A stretch of 64,000 nt of DNA from Helicobacter sp. MIT 21-1697 (GTDB lineage Bacteria > Campylobacterota > Campylobacteria > Campylobacterales > Helicobacteraceae), in NCBI RefSeq assembly GCF_026241255.1, contig NZ_JAPHNC010000002.1:124001-188000 (forward strand), written 5' to 3'. The position numbers and the translations under genes are program-made. This document shows positions 44,690 through 54,062 of this stretch, piece by piece. Under the pieces are notes generated by a model. It had not been told where the DNA came from, did no database searches, and saw only the letters and a list, made by a program, of their open reading frames with translations. Each line of letters starts with the position of its first letter. Within the stretch, counting starts at the first letter, position 1.

Positions 44690-46195
44690 TTACTTCCTTA
44701 ATGGAGATTTTTCTTTTTGTAGATTCTCTATTTGCTCTAAAGCAAGATTCCCACCCAAAGCTTTAAAAAGCGTAATGAGTGAGAGAATCTCGCTTGTTTT
44801 AGCATTATGAAGTTGTGTTTGCAAATTAAAATATGTATTTTCGTTGCTTAAAAAATCATTTTTATCAAGCAATCCGCGTTTATTTTTTGCACTATTACTT
44901 TCATAAGCTTTCGCACCGATGTCATATACATTTTGCGTGTTTTGCACTTGATTTTTTTTAGATTGCATATCAAAAAGTGCATTTTCAACCTCACTTAGAG
45001 CTGTATTGACATTATTTTGCAATGTATAATAGGCTTCATTGCTCAATTCTTTTTGAATAAGATAATTTTGCTTTAAAGATGTGCGATTAAGCAGTGGCGC
45101 AGTGATAGAATTTGCAATTTGAAACACAAGTGAGCCTGCTCCATTTGTGCTATATAGAATCTCACCGATTGAGCCACTAAGTGAGATATTTGGTAATCTT
45201 GCAGCATTTGCATTACTTTGTTTATAAAGCTGGGAATGCAAGGCATAAAGACTTGCTTGAATATCTGGGCGTGAAAGTAAAATATCACTTGGCATTTTAT
45301 CTATATAAAAATTTGCAATATGCGGAAATGTATAATGTAGAGAATCTAAAAAATCAATATTTTGGGCGAGTTCATCGGCATTAATATTTAAAAGCACAAG
45401 TAAGGCATTTTTGTTTTGTTCAAAAGTGTAAGAGAGGCTTTCATAAGTATTTTTTTGCGCGGTGGTATTTGCCACAAAGCTTTGGTATGTATGAATATCA
45501 ATTAAACCAAGCTTGTGTTTATCTGTGTTAATAGCTTGAATCTGCTCTAAATTTTTCAGAGTAGATTTTGCAAGAGTAAGCGAATAAGCATTATCCCGCA
45601 AAGTAAAATATAAAGTTGCTACTTCTGCAATTAAAGAAATTTGTGCAAAAGCAAGATTACTTTGTGCTTGTAGATACGCTTTTTTGCTTGATTGAGTCAA
45701 GGCATTGAGCTTACCAAATAAATCAAGTTCCCAACTCATACTGATATTTGCATTGATTGAATTTGCACCCGGACGAATAGTTGCAGTTTGAGAAAGAGTG
45801 CGCCTATCAATATAGCTTGAGTTTAGCCCTGCATTAAGTATGGGAAGCATATTTGCAGTATTGATTTTCATTTGAGACTTAGCTTGTTTAATGCGTGAAA
45901 TCATTGTAAGCACATTTGTATTGTTTTTGAGAGCAAGATGAAGGATTTGATGCAGCTGCTTATCATCAATAAGAGCCATAAATTGTTGTAATCTAAAAGG
46001 TTGCTCTTGTAAAGATTCTATATTTACAGAATCTGTGGATTGTTTTATTTTTGTCGTATTTTGAGGTATAAGTAAGTCTTTAGCATTGGAAAAAGCAGAG
46101 GGAATATGTGTTTGTTGAGCACTTTGTTCAAGTGTGGGAATCTGTGTGCCACACCCCATATATATCATACCGACAAATAACCATAAATACCTCAC
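44690..46195 (-). CDS. TolC-like outer-membrane efflux lipoprotein (NodT family)
   Basis: A 501-residue outer-membrane factor. It has an N-terminal lipobox (GMIYMGCGTQIP) and the two TolC-type halves, each with a long helix pair and a barrel strand pair. Typical repeats are LHLALKNNTNVLTMISRIKQAKSQ, NANISMSWELDLFGKLNALTQSSKKAYLQAQ and PDIQASLYALHSQLYKQSNANAARLPNISLSGSIG. It is the exit duct of the MacAB-type exporter downstream. It is the first gene of the operon and sits 124 bp from the divergent lipoprotein gene at 46320. Confidence 0.93.
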   Translation of the reverse strand: MRYLWLFVGMIYMGCGTQIPTLEQSAQQTHIPSAFSNAKDLLIPQNTTKIKQSTDSVNIESLQEQPFRLQQFMALIDDKQLHQILHLALKNNTNVLTMISRIKQAKSQMKINTANMLPILNAGLNSSYIDRRTLSQTATIRPGANSINANISMSWELDLFGKLNALTQSSKKAYLQAQSNLAFAQISLIAEVATLYFTLRDNAYSLTLAKSTLKNLEQIQAINTDKHKLGLIDIHTYQSFVANTTAQKNTYESLSYTFEQNKNALLVLLNINADELAQNIDFLDSLHYTFPHIANFYIDKMPSDILLSRPDIQASLYALHSQLYKQSNANAARLPNISLSGSIGEILYSTNGAGSLVFQIANSITAPLLNRTSLKQNYLIQKELSNEAYYTLQNNVNTALSEVENALFDMQSKKNQVQNTQNVYDIGAKAYESNSAKNKRGLLDKNDFLSNENTYFNLQTQLHNAKTSEILSLITLFKALGGNLALEQIENLQKEKSPLRK

Positions 46196-46319
46196 TTCGT
46201 TTATTCCTTAGTATAAAATTATCCTTAATATGATATGAAAAAAATGTGAAATTAAAGTGAATCTTAAAGTATGAAAAGATAAAATCCCAAACCGCGCTAT
46301 TTAACATTGGAGTAATCAT

Positions 46320-47759
46320 TTGAGACAAGTTATATTTGTGAGTATGCTATGGCTTACTATAATTTTTATGAATGCTTGCTCACATCACGATTCGTTACAA
46401 TCATTTAACACATATTATTACGGAGGCAATGACGAAAAAGCCTATAAATACGCTAAAGAAGAGGCTGGAACATCTGGAGATGTATTATGGAATCTTCAAG
46501 CAGGTATTAGTGCATTTACCTCACATCAAGAAGATACGCTAAGTCTTTTAGAACAGGGTGAAATACTCTTTAGCCAATATGAATCAGAGGGATTGATGGG
46601 TGGTATATTTGGCAATGTTGGTTCGGTGCTTGTGAATGAAAATCTTAAAACTTATCGTGGTAATATTTATGAGGGTGTTATGTTTAACTATTATAAAGCC
46701 CTTAATGCTATGTCTTTAGGAGATTATGCTCTTGCTAGGGTAGAGTTTAACAGGGCGAATGATAGACAAAGACGTGCTAAAGACTATTTCAATAAAGATA
46801 TTCAAAAAGCCTTGAGAGATAGTGAAAAAGAAAATGCTTCAAACGAAAAGTTACGCAATATTGATATGAGCCAGTCAAGTGCAAATATAACTTCAATTCT
46901 TGATTTCCAATATAGCAATCTTAAAAATTTTAATATCTATAATGGTTTTATCAATCCTGCCATAAGCTATGTATCAGCTTTATTTTTTATGAGCGAGAAT
47001 GATTATACAAAAGCAATTGATTTATATAAAGAAGCATATGGAATCACACATTCTCAAGTTATTAATCAAGATTTGGCAGTAATCAATAATCGTAAAATGG
47101 GTGATAAATCTACATACACTTGGTTTATTATAGAAGATGGGCAAGGTGCATCACTTGAGGAGTTTTCTATTGACTTACCAGCCTACTTTGTAAGCTCTAA
47201 TGTTTTGCACGTGGGCGTGTCTATTCCGCAGATGAAAGAAGGAATATCAAGTGCAAATGTATATCAAGCAGTAAGCCATCAGAATCAGCAGGCATTTAAA
47301 GCTTTTGAGGTAAGTAATGTAGATGCTGTGGTAGCAAATGAATTTAGCAAAAAACTTCCTTTTATTTTATCAAGAGCAGTTACTTCATCTCTCTTAAAGG
47401 CTGCAAGCCAGGCTACTTTGAGCAGTGTGGGAGAGAAACAATTTGGCGATACTGGTGCTCTCTTGGGATCTTTGATTGGTGCAGCATATTCAGCCGCCAC
47501 TAATAGTGCTGATATACGCATTACCACTGCCTTACCAAAGCGAGTTCTTGCCTTGCAAGTGCCAAATAAGATTTCAAACTTTACTTTACAAGCAGATAGT
47601 AATACACTTTATGAGATAAATTTTTCTTGCACAAAAAGTAATGAAGAAGATAAAAAATCAAAAAATGTTATTGTTTTGTGTGATAAAAATGATAATATTC
47701 TTTACCTACGTTTAAAGGGTAGATTTCCAACTTATCAAATTCTGAAAGGAGAATACTGA
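46320..47759 (+). CDS. COG3014-like lipoprotein, first gene of a lipoprotein operon
   Basis: TTG 46320 is the best start (GGAG 7-11 bp upstream; other codons give no signal peptide). The 479-residue product has signal and lipobox FMNACSHHD. Helical TPR-like segments follow (YYKALNAMSLGDYALARVEFNRANDRQRRAKDYF, then NDYTKAIDLYKEAYGIT). The C-terminal part has an amphipathic Gly/Ala stretch (GDTGALLGSLIGAAYSAAT) and a strand-rich end. The next gene starts at its stop (ATGA). Its role is not known, but proteins of this family occur beside LpoB-like lipoproteins. Confidence 0.75.
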   Translation: MRQVIFVSMLWLTIIFMNACSHHDSLQSFNTYYYGGNDEKAYKYAKEEAGTSGDVLWNLQAGISAFTSHQEDTLSLLEQGEILFSQYESEGLMGGIFGNVGSVLVNENLKTYRGNIYEGVMFNYYKALNAMSLGDYALARVEFNRANDRQRRAKDYFNKDIQKALRDSEKENASNEKLRNIDMSQSSANITSILDFQYSNLKNFNIYNGFINPAISYVSALFFMSENDYTKAIDLYKEAYGITHSQVINQDLAVINNRKMGDKSTYTWFIIEDGQGASLEEFSIDLPAYFVSSNVLHVGVSIPQMKEGISSANVYQAVSHQNQQAFKAFEVSNVDAVVANEFSKKLPFILSRAVTSSLLKAASQATLSSVGEKQFGDTGALLGSLIGAAYSAATNSADIRITTALPKRVLALQVPNKISNFTLQADSNTLYEINFSCTKSNEEDKKSKNVIVLCDKNDNILYLRLKGRFPTYQILKGEY

Positions 47760-48364
47760 TGAATAAAAAATTAGCATTGTGTGGGGTGGCTCTAAGCACA
47801 CTCTTAATCTCTGGTTGCAACAATGGACCGCAGTATATTGACCCATCAAACTCTAAGGCATATGCAAGTATGGGTTTGGATTATCACGATATTGAAAAGG
47901 CAGCAAGTGATAGTGTGCGCTCTCTTCTTAAGAGTAGCCAAGTAAGGAGTATGAGTGGAGGAAAACCTAAAGTGCTGATGATATCTGGTGTTGTAAATGA
48001 CACTATGCAAACCATTGATACTGACCAACTTAGCCGCAAAATTACTCGTGATATGAGAAATAGTGGCAAATTTGTCCTTACACTTGCTCAAGGTGCAAAA
48101 ACAGAAAAAGGTATCAAAATGGCAAGAACAGCACGTGATGATGATGAGTTTGATCAACGCACAACAATAGAAAAAGGGACGCTCAAGGCTGCTGAACTTT
48201 CACTTTCTGGAAAAATCGTGCAGAAAAATACAAGAGTCGGCTCAAAACAACGCACGGATTATTATTTCTTGCTTACTCTTACCAATCTCAAAGATGGCAC
48301 GGTCATATGGGACGATGAGGTTAATATCATCAAACTAGGCTCAAACTCATCTGTAAGTTGGTAA
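47759..48364 (+). CDS. LpoB-like penicillin-binding-protein activator lipoprotein
   Basis: A 201-residue lipoprotein (lipobox LLISGCNNGP) of the LpoB/CsgG-like fold. YHDIEKAASDSVRSLLKSSQVRS, KPKVLMISGVVNDTMQTIDTDQLSRKITRDMRNSGKFVLT and LSLSGKIVQKNTRVGSKQRTDYYFLLTLTNLKDGTVIWDDE are typical. LpoB activates a bifunctional PBP from the outer membrane. Whether that is the role in Helicobacter is unproven. It overlaps the upstream gene by one base and precedes the Lpp20-type gene by 32 bp. Confidence 0.85.
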   Translation: MNKKLALCGVALSTLLISGCNNGPQYIDPSNSKAYASMGLDYHDIEKAASDSVRSLLKSSQVRSMSGGKPKVLMISGVVNDTMQTIDTDQLSRKITRDMRNSGKFVLTLAQGAKTEKGIKMARTARDDDEFDQRTTIEKGTLKAAELSLSGKIVQKNTRVGSKQRTDYYFLLTLTNLKDGTVIWDDEVNIIKLGSNSSVSW

Positions 48365-48396
48365 GCAAACTTTAAAACATAACAAAAGGAGACAAA

Positions 48397-48996
48397 ATGA
48401 ATACAAAGGCAAAATTGTTAGCAGGAAGCATAGTGTTAGCATTACTTATGGTTGGTTGTGCAAAAGATGACAGCCTTGGCGTTGGTGGCAAGAGCATTAG
48501 TAAAAAAGCTCTTAAAGCTCTCAATCTTAAAGGTGCGCCAAATTGGGTGCTTAATGCTGGACAAGGTGATATGAGTGCCATAGGAGATGCAGAGATTGTA
48601 GGTGGAGATTTGGGCTTTGCACGCAATGAAGCTCTTGCACTTGCTAGAGATGAGATAGCGCGACAAGTTGAAGTCAAAGTTGAGGGTATGCTCACAAATG
48701 CTAAAGAAAAGGCTAAAAGTGATTTGGGTGATGCAAGTATGCAAACTGCTACACAACAAATTACGAAACAAAGTGTTTCTACAATTCTAAGTGGCACAAA
48801 ACAAACAGATACTTGGATAACTGAAGATGGCACACGTATCTTTGTTCTTGCAAAGATTAGCCCGGAAAATAAAGCAAAGCTTGAAGCGAATGTCAAAAGG
48901 CAAATTAACCAAAACAAGCTTCTTCCTACTGATATAAAACAAGAAGTGATGAGAGATTTTAGCACAAATTTTAATGCAATAAATACTACCCGTTAA
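48397..48996 (+). CDS. LPP20-family lipoprotein
   Basis: A 199-residue lipoprotein (LLMVGCAKDD) similar to H. pylori Lpp20, a surface-exposed antigen. The mature part is PNWVLNAGQGDMSAIGDAEIVGGDLGFARNEALALARDEIARQVEVKVEGML, then many Gln/Thr residues, then an aromatic strand (TDTWITEDGTRIFVLAKIS). A ribosome site AAAGGAG precedes the ATG. It is third of four lipoprotein genes in a row, which resembles the lpp20 neighbourhood of H. pylori. Confidence 0.88.
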   Translation: MNTKAKLLAGSIVLALLMVGCAKDDSLGVGGKSISKKALKALNLKGAPNWVLNAGQGDMSAIGDAEIVGGDLGFARNEALALARDEIARQVEVKVEGMLTNAKEKAKSDLGDASMQTATQQITKQSVSTILSGTKQTDTWITEDGTRIFVLAKISPENKAKLEANVKRQINQNKLLPTDIKQEVMRDFSTNFNAINTTR

Positions 48997-49011
48997 AATG
49001 TGGTAATTTAT

Positions 49012-49923
49012 ATGCGACTAGTAAGTGTTTTAGCAATCGGAACAATTTTTTTATTGGGAGGCTGTGGTGGTAATTCACCTAAGCCACCATCTTGGTATGG
49101 GAAAGATGCACATAATGATACACACCTTATTGGTTTTGGCAATGCGACAAGTCTTGATTCTGCTAAAGCTAGGGCTTTGAATGATATAAGTTCTCAGCTT
49201 AGTGTGCAAGTAAGTTCTCAATTTAAATCGCATACACAAAGGCAAGATTCTTCTCTTACGCACAAAACAAGTAATGAAATTAAACTTGATGTTGCGGCTA
49301 TTGAGCTTAGTGATGTAAGTTATGTAAAAGATGAATTTAAAGACAATCAGTTTTTTATCAAAGCTCAAATCCCAAAAAGTTCCTTAGTTAGGCAGTTTCA
49401 AAGCTCCTTTAATACAGAATATAACACTTTGAATTTTAATAGAATGTCTCAATGCAGTAGCATTTCAATTAAAGATAAAATGCGTTTAGAGTATGCTCTT
49501 AACAAGCTTAATCTTTATACACTGCTTTTACATTCACTTGGCTCAAATGCCAAAGATATGAGACAGCTTGAAAAATTGCTCTCAATGAACTCACCTCTTC
49601 CTACGGCGCGTCTTAATATCCAAAGCAATGCACGAGCAGAAGTGATTGAAAGCGAACTTGCAAAAGAGTTGGGAGAATTTTATAGTTTTGATTCACAAGC
49701 GCACAATCTCATTAATGTGAAACTTAAACTTGCTCTCATCGGTGGAGCGACAATCAAAGCAGATGCGATTATGACAATTTATGATTGCCGTAACAATCCT
49801 GTTTTTACCACGAGTGTGAGCAACACTCATAAAGGCAATAGCATTGATGACTCGCTTAGTTTTACAGCCAAACGCATAGGTGTGCAGTTATACAAAAAAA
49901 TACAAGAGTGGATTGAACAATAA
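49012..49923 (+). CDS. LPP20-family lipoprotein, second copy
   Basis: I start at ATG 49012 (MRLVSVLAIGTIFLLGGCGG), because GTG 49000 lacks a ribosome site. The 303-residue protein has a lipobox and PSWYGKDAHNDTHLIGFGNATSLDSAKARALNDISSQLSVQVSSQ, the same LPP20 pattern as the previous gene but with a longer C-terminal part. That part ends in an Ile-rich strand region (LKLALIGGATIKADAIMTIYDC). It probably shares the promoter of the lipoprotein operon. Confidence 0.85.
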   Translation: MRLVSVLAIGTIFLLGGCGGNSPKPPSWYGKDAHNDTHLIGFGNATSLDSAKARALNDISSQLSVQVSSQFKSHTQRQDSSLTHKTSNEIKLDVAAIELSDVSYVKDEFKDNQFFIKAQIPKSSLVRQFQSSFNTEYNTLNFNRMSQCSSISIKDKMRLEYALNKLNLYTLLLHSLGSNAKDMRQLEKLLSMNSPLPTARLNIQSNARAEVIESELAKELGEFYSFDSQAHNLINVKLKLALIGGATIKADAIMTIYDCRNNPVFTTSVSNTHKGNSIDDSLSFTAKRIGVQLYKKIQEWIEQ

Positions 49924-49925
49924 AA

Positions 49926-51317
49926 CTATGTGCGATTTATAAAATAATCGCGCACTACTTCCCTATCATCAAAATGTATTTTTTGCTTGCCAATAATTTG
50001 ATAATCTTCATCGCCTTTACCCAAAATCAAAAGCACTTCATCAGATTCTAGAGAATCTAAAGCCATATGAATTGCTTTTTTACGATCTATTTCAACAAAT
50101 ATATTTTTTTTATCTTGCATACCGCTCAAAATATCCTCAATGATACTTTGTGGAGATTCTGTGCGTGGATTATCGCTTGTGATATAAATTTTATGTGCAA
50201 ATTGCTGCGCACAAGCTCCCATTTTAGGGCGTTTAGATTTATCTCTATCGCCACCTGCTCCAAAAACAACGACTACTTTACAATGTCTAAAACTTTCAAA
50301 AATTTGATACATACCATCGTGCGTATGTGCAAAATCCACAATAACAAGTGGTGTATTATGCACTACTTCCATACGCCCACTCACACCACCAAAATGCTCT
50401 AGTGCCTCTGTAATGCTGTGTAGTGGCTCTTGAGTGAGAATCTTTACCGCAGCGATTGCAGCAAGGGCGTTGTATAAGTTGTGTTTCCCATATAAATGGG
50501 CTTGTATTGAGCTTTGTTCATTTTTTTTACTATCTCGCTCTCTCCAAGAAATATAGCCATCAATTCCATTTTCAAGTGCATATACATCAACACTTAAATT
50601 CCCTTTTTTTTCTATACCATAAAAATAGGCTGCTTTATCAACACAATGCACATAAGGTTCATCAGCATTGAGCAGTTTTTTACCCTCGCTTTCAAAAAAG
50701 CTATTTTTGATGTGCCGATATTCCTCTACGCTCTTGTGATAATCCAAATGGTCGCTCGTAATATTTGTAAGAATCTTAAGTGCAAAATCAAGTCCAGCTA
50801 TACGCTCTTGTTCAATAGCGTGAGAGCTTACTTCCATAATCAAAAAATCACACTTTTTTTCCATAGCAATATAAAGATTTTCGTATAACTCAAGCATACT
50901 TGGAGTTGTTAAGCCCTTAGCTTTAATGTTTCGCTCATTAATAAAAAACCCTCTTGTGCCGAGCAATGCAACATTAAACCCCAAATCAAGCAAGATAGAG
51001 TAAATTATAGCTGCAGTGGTTGTTTTTCCATTTGTGCCAGTGATACCTACAATATTTGGTGGATTGTGGGAAAAATCTTTCATAAGAATATCTTTAAGCT
51101 CATAAGATTCTATAATAGAGCAAGATTGCGCTATGTGAGGCGTGATAAAATCTTTGTTTTGTTTATTTCTGACAAATAAAATCTTATCTACATTTATATC
51201 TTTTTGTAGCTCAAATGTATCCCCCTCACCTTTTAGAAAAGATTCTATTACTCGTGTATCATCTGTTAGGGCTATAAAGTCTTTGTCCTTATATCTTACG
51301 TTTTTTTTGATTATCAT
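49926..51317 (-). CDS. murE: UDP-N-acetylmuramoyl-tripeptide synthetase
   Basis: A 463-residue Mur ligase that adds the third residue (meso-diaminopimelate in Helicobacter) to UDP-MurNAc-Ala-Glu. Features: VGITGTNGKTTTAAIIYSILLDLG (ATP loop), EVSSHAIEQERIAGLDFALKILTNITSDHLDYH, and VDFAHTHDGMYQIFESFRHCKVVVVFGAGGDRDKSKRPKMG with the DNPR motif in SDNPRTESP, which marks the mDAP enzymes. The C-terminal segment GKGDEDYQ agrees. It overlaps the upstream hypothetical gene by 29 bp. Confidence 0.95.
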   Translation of the reverse strand: MIIKKNVRYKDKDFIALTDDTRVIESFLKGEGDTFELQKDINVDKILFVRNKQNKDFITPHIAQSCSIIESYELKDILMKDFSHNPPNIVGITGTNGKTTTAAIIYSILLDLGFNVALLGTRGFFINERNIKAKGLTTPSMLELYENLYIAMEKKCDFLIMEVSSHAIEQERIAGLDFALKILTNITSDHLDYHKSVEEYRHIKNSFFESEGKKLLNADEPYVHCVDKAAYFYGIEKKGNLSVDVYALENGIDGYISWRERDSKKNEQSSIQAHLYGKHNLYNALAAIAAVKILTQEPLHSITEALEHFGGVSGRMEVVHNTPLVIVDFAHTHDGMYQIFESFRHCKVVVVFGAGGDRDKSKRPKMGACAQQFAHKIYITSDNPRTESPQSIIEDILSGMQDKKNIFVEIDRKKAIHMALDSLESDEVLLILGKGDEDYQIIGKQKIHFDDREVVRDYFINRT

Positions 51318-51930
51318 CGGCTACCTTTTGGAGAATCTTCTCAATCTCTTTATCGTAGATAACACTTTTTCTTAAAGATTCCATATATTCAATATATTCC
51401 ATTGACATATCTTGATAATTATTCTCTACAAGTTGATTAAGAAATTCATAAAACTCATTTTTATTAGTAAAAATAATTTTCGTGCTAAAGATTAAATCTT
51501 CAAAAGCTTCTTTAAAGCTCTGTTTATCTTGGACAATTTGTTTAAAATCCTGATACAAGATGCCATTAATCGCATCAGCACGCAAATTTTCAATATGTTT
51601 TATCATATTGAAAATCTTATTCGTGCTTTTATCAAAACTACGAATGGTTTTAAGCATTTGTTCCCTTGCCTTGCTTTTAGTAATTTCTTGTGAGAGTAGA
51701 ATCTGGTAATACTCATACAAACCAAGAGCTTGCTCTTCAAAATCTTGAGCCATATCTGAAAGAAGCACGCCAATAGTAGATTCTGTATTATTGGGTTCAA
51801 GACTTAAATTATATGCAAAAAAATCAAAAGCTTTTTTATATTGCTTAGCAGTAAAAAATCCAAAAGCTTTTTTATTATTTCTATTAATAACTTGACGCGT
51901 GCGTGTGTCAGTTAGTTTGATTGATTCCAT
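51289..51930 (-). CDS. Conserved helical protein of unknown function
   Basis: A 213-residue highly charged protein with long predicted helices (for example FLAYNLSLEPNN-like TPR start, then ESLRKSVIYDKEIEKILQKVADDNQKKR at the end). It has no signal peptide or obvious motif; the first ~70 residues (AFGFFTAKQYKKAFDFFAYNLSLEPNNTES) look like one TPR unit. It lies between nfu and murE as in H. pylori (HP1492-HP1493-HP1494 order, recalled), so it is a conserved Helicobacter protein. It overlaps murE by 29 bp. Confidence 0.8.
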   Translation of the reverse strand: MESIKLTDTRTRQVINRNNKKAFGFFTAKQYKKAFDFFAYNLSLEPNNTESTIGVLLSDMAQDFEEQALGLYEYYQILLSQEITKSKAREQMLKTIRSFDKSTNKIFNMIKHIENLRADAINGILYQDFKQIVQDKQSFKEAFEDLIFSTKIIFTNKNEFYEFLNQLVENNYQDMSMEYIEYMESLRKSVIYDKEIEKILQKVADDNQKKRKI

Positions 51931-51935
51931 ATATT

Positions 51936-52211
51936 CTATCCTATTTGAAAGTCTGCTTCTTTTCCGTGTTGGACATTAACAATAGTTATATCAGGGTGGA
52001 TTTCCTCCTTGAGACGATTTTCAATAGCATATTTAAGCGTATTTGCTGAACTTGGACAGCCTTTGCACGCACCTTCAAGGCGCACATATACTTTTGCATC
52101 TTTAATGCCAAGTAAAGTAATATCACCACCATCAAGCGTAAGTGTAGGGCGCACTTTTTGAATAACCATTTCAACAGGCATTTTAAGATCTTCATCGCTA
52201 AAAGGAAACAC
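51936..52211 (-). CDS. NifU-like Fe-S scaffold (Nfu domain)
   Basis: A 91-residue stand-alone NifU C-terminal domain. The cluster-binding motif is GACKGCPSSANTLKY (CX2C), and LTLDGGDITLLGIKDAKVYVRLEG is the family core. It carries or transfers Fe-S clusters in the cytoplasm. In H. pylori the equivalent gene precedes the hypothetical protein and murE as here. Confidence 0.92.
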   Translation of the reverse strand: MFPFSDEDLKMPVEMVIQKVRPTLTLDGGDITLLGIKDAKVYVRLEGACKGCPSSANTLKYAIENRLKEEIHPDITIVNVQHGKEADFQIG

Positions 52212-52412
52212 TCAACCCCCTTATGATTTTGTATTTTGATATATAATTCTAACGTATTTTTTCAAATACTAGAAAATCAAAGAATTGTTTATAAATGACA
52301 CACAATAATCATTTTAAGGCAAAATCCACAAAGCCCTCTCTTTATTTTATAATAAATCCTTATAGAATAAATAATCAGAATATAACGACATATTAACTAA
52401 AGGAGTAAAATT

Positions 52413-53417
52413 ATGAATAACAAAATGTCGGCACTCATCTTAAGCTGCATAATAGGTTTTGGATTTTTAGGTTGCGGCGAAAATAAAACGCAAGAGAGCT
52501 ATAAAGTTAAGTTTGCTCACGTTGTGAGTGCAAATACCCCCAAAGGTAAAGCTGCTGATTTTTTTGCTAAACGCGTAAATGAGTTAAGTGGCGGTAAAAT
52601 CAAGGTGGAAGTATTTCCAAGTGCGCAACTTGTTGATGATGATAAAGTATTTCAAGAGCTTGCACGCAATAACATTCAAATGGCAGCACCGAGTTTTTCA
52701 AAATTCACCCCTATTGCTAAAGAATTTAATATATGGGATATTCCATTTTTATTCCGTGATACAAACCATTTACACAAGGTAATGGACGGCGAAGTAGGTC
52801 AGATTCTAAAAGATATTATCTCACAAAAAGGTGTTGTTGCTCTTGATTATTGGGACGCAGGTTTTAAACAATTTAGCACGAATAAAAAGCCCATTATTGT
52901 GCCTGAAGATGCCAAAGGACAAAAAATGAGAATTATGAGCTCTAAAGTATTAGAGGAACAAACAAAAGTCATTGGTGCTATTCCGCAAGTCATACCTTTT
53001 GGCGAAGTATATTCTTCCCTCTCCACAGGTGTAGTTGATGCAGCTGAAAACCCTCTTTCTAATTTTTATAATTCTAAATTTTATGAAGTGCAAAGCTCTG
53101 TTACACTCTCAAATCACGGCTATTTAGGCTATCTTGTTATAGTAAGTGATAAGTTTTGGAAACAGCTTCCTGATGACTTAAGGGAAATCTTTAAACAGGC
53201 TCTACACGAAGCCACAGAGTTTGAACGCGAAGAAAGCGCCAAAGAAGAAAAAGTATTCCTCAAAAAACTTGAGAAAGATGACACAACAAAAACACAAATC
53301 ATCACAATAAATGATGAACAAAAAGCATTGTGGGAAGATACTATGCGAGCTATCTATCCTAAATTTTATAATATAGTGGGGCAGGATTTAATTGAAAAAG
53401 TTATACAAGTGCAATAA
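52413..53417 (+). CDS. TRAP transporter solute-binding lipoprotein
   Basis: A 334-residue DctP-type binding protein. The N-terminus has a lipobox (GFGFLGCGENK), so it is tethered rather than free. Marks are VKFAHVVSANTPKGKAADFFAKRVNELSGGKIKVEVFPSAQLVDD, FLFRDTNHLHKVMDGEVG and GVVDAAENPLSNFYNSKFYEVQ, which holds the substrate-arginine region. Its likely ligands are C4-dicarboxylates or sialic-acid-like carboxylates, but no specific residue decides. It leads the operon of DctQ and DctM types. Confidence 0.93.
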   Translation: MNNKMSALILSCIIGFGFLGCGENKTQESYKVKFAHVVSANTPKGKAADFFAKRVNELSGGKIKVEVFPSAQLVDDDKVFQELARNNIQMAAPSFSKFTPIAKEFNIWDIPFLFRDTNHLHKVMDGEVGQILKDIISQKGVVALDYWDAGFKQFSTNKKPIIVPEDAKGQKMRIMSSKVLEEQTKVIGAIPQVIPFGEVYSSLSTGVVDAAENPLSNFYNSKFYEVQSSVTLSNHGYLGYLVIVSDKFWKQLPDDLREIFKQALHEATEFEREESAKEEKVFLKKLEKDDTTKTQIITINDEQKALWEDTMRAIYPKFYNIVGQDLIEKVIQVQ

Positions 53418-53434
53418 TTTGCGGAGAAAATTTG

Positions 53435-54052
53435 ATGTTTTCTTGGATTACTAAACCATTTGTGTGGGCACATCATAACCCACGCATTCTTAAGATTTTT
53501 GCCATTTTAGATAAAATTATTGCTTCCATTAATAAAAATATTGCTGTAATTGGCTTAGGGGTAGGTGTGCTTATCACTGCTTTAAATGTATTTTGTCGTT
53601 ATCTTACTGGATTATTTCCAGATTTTATCCACCTCTCACTTACTTGGGCGGAAGAAATAGCACGATATTGTTTTTTGTGGTCAGCTCTTTTTGGAGCGGC
53701 GTATGGATTCAGAAAAGGTGTGCATATTAGCGTTACTATGCTACTTGAACGTTTCCCTCCCCCATATGCTAAAGCTTGTGTGCTTGGCATACATACACTT
53801 AATGCAATTTTTCTTGCTTTTATGACATATGCTGGAGTTATGGTATGTTATGATAACTATATTCTTGGTTATATGAGTGAAGCATTGCATAATGTCCCTT
53901 TGTGGATTTTTTTGCTTTGTTTGCCTTTAGCATTTTTTGGTGCGACTTATCGCTCCATTGAAAAAATCTATGAAGTTTCTTGGATGGAAGCAGACAAGGT
54001 CATTAAAAATGCAGAAAATGAAATGATACACGATAGTGTAACGAAAGATTAA
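53435..54052 (+). CDS. TRAP transporter small permease
   Basis: ATG 53435 follows GCGGAGAAAA by a normal gap; TTG 53432 is just before it. The 205-residue protein has four membrane segments, with an aromatic FSWITKPFVWAHHNPRIL lead and the DctQ pattern FPDFIHLSLTWAEEIARYCFLWSALFGAAYGFRKGVHISVT. It partners the large permease. The gene is 11 bp upstream of it. Confidence 0.92.
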   Translation: MFSWITKPFVWAHHNPRILKIFAILDKIIASINKNIAVIGLGVGVLITALNVFCRYLTGLFPDFIHLSLTWAEEIARYCFLWSALFGAAYGFRKGVHISVTMLLERFPPPYAKACVLGIHTLNAIFLAFMTYAGVMVCYDNYILGYMSEALHNVPLWIFLLCLPLAFFGATYRSIEKIYEVSWMEADKVIKNAENEMIHDSVTKD

Positions 54053-54062
54053 TGGAGTATTA

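Noticed and set aside
48372-48965. 197-codon minus-strand frame opposite the LPP20 gene
   Set aside because: It lies wholly antisense to a well-supported lipoprotein gene, has no ribosome site or family-like sequence, and results from codon bias of the sense gene.
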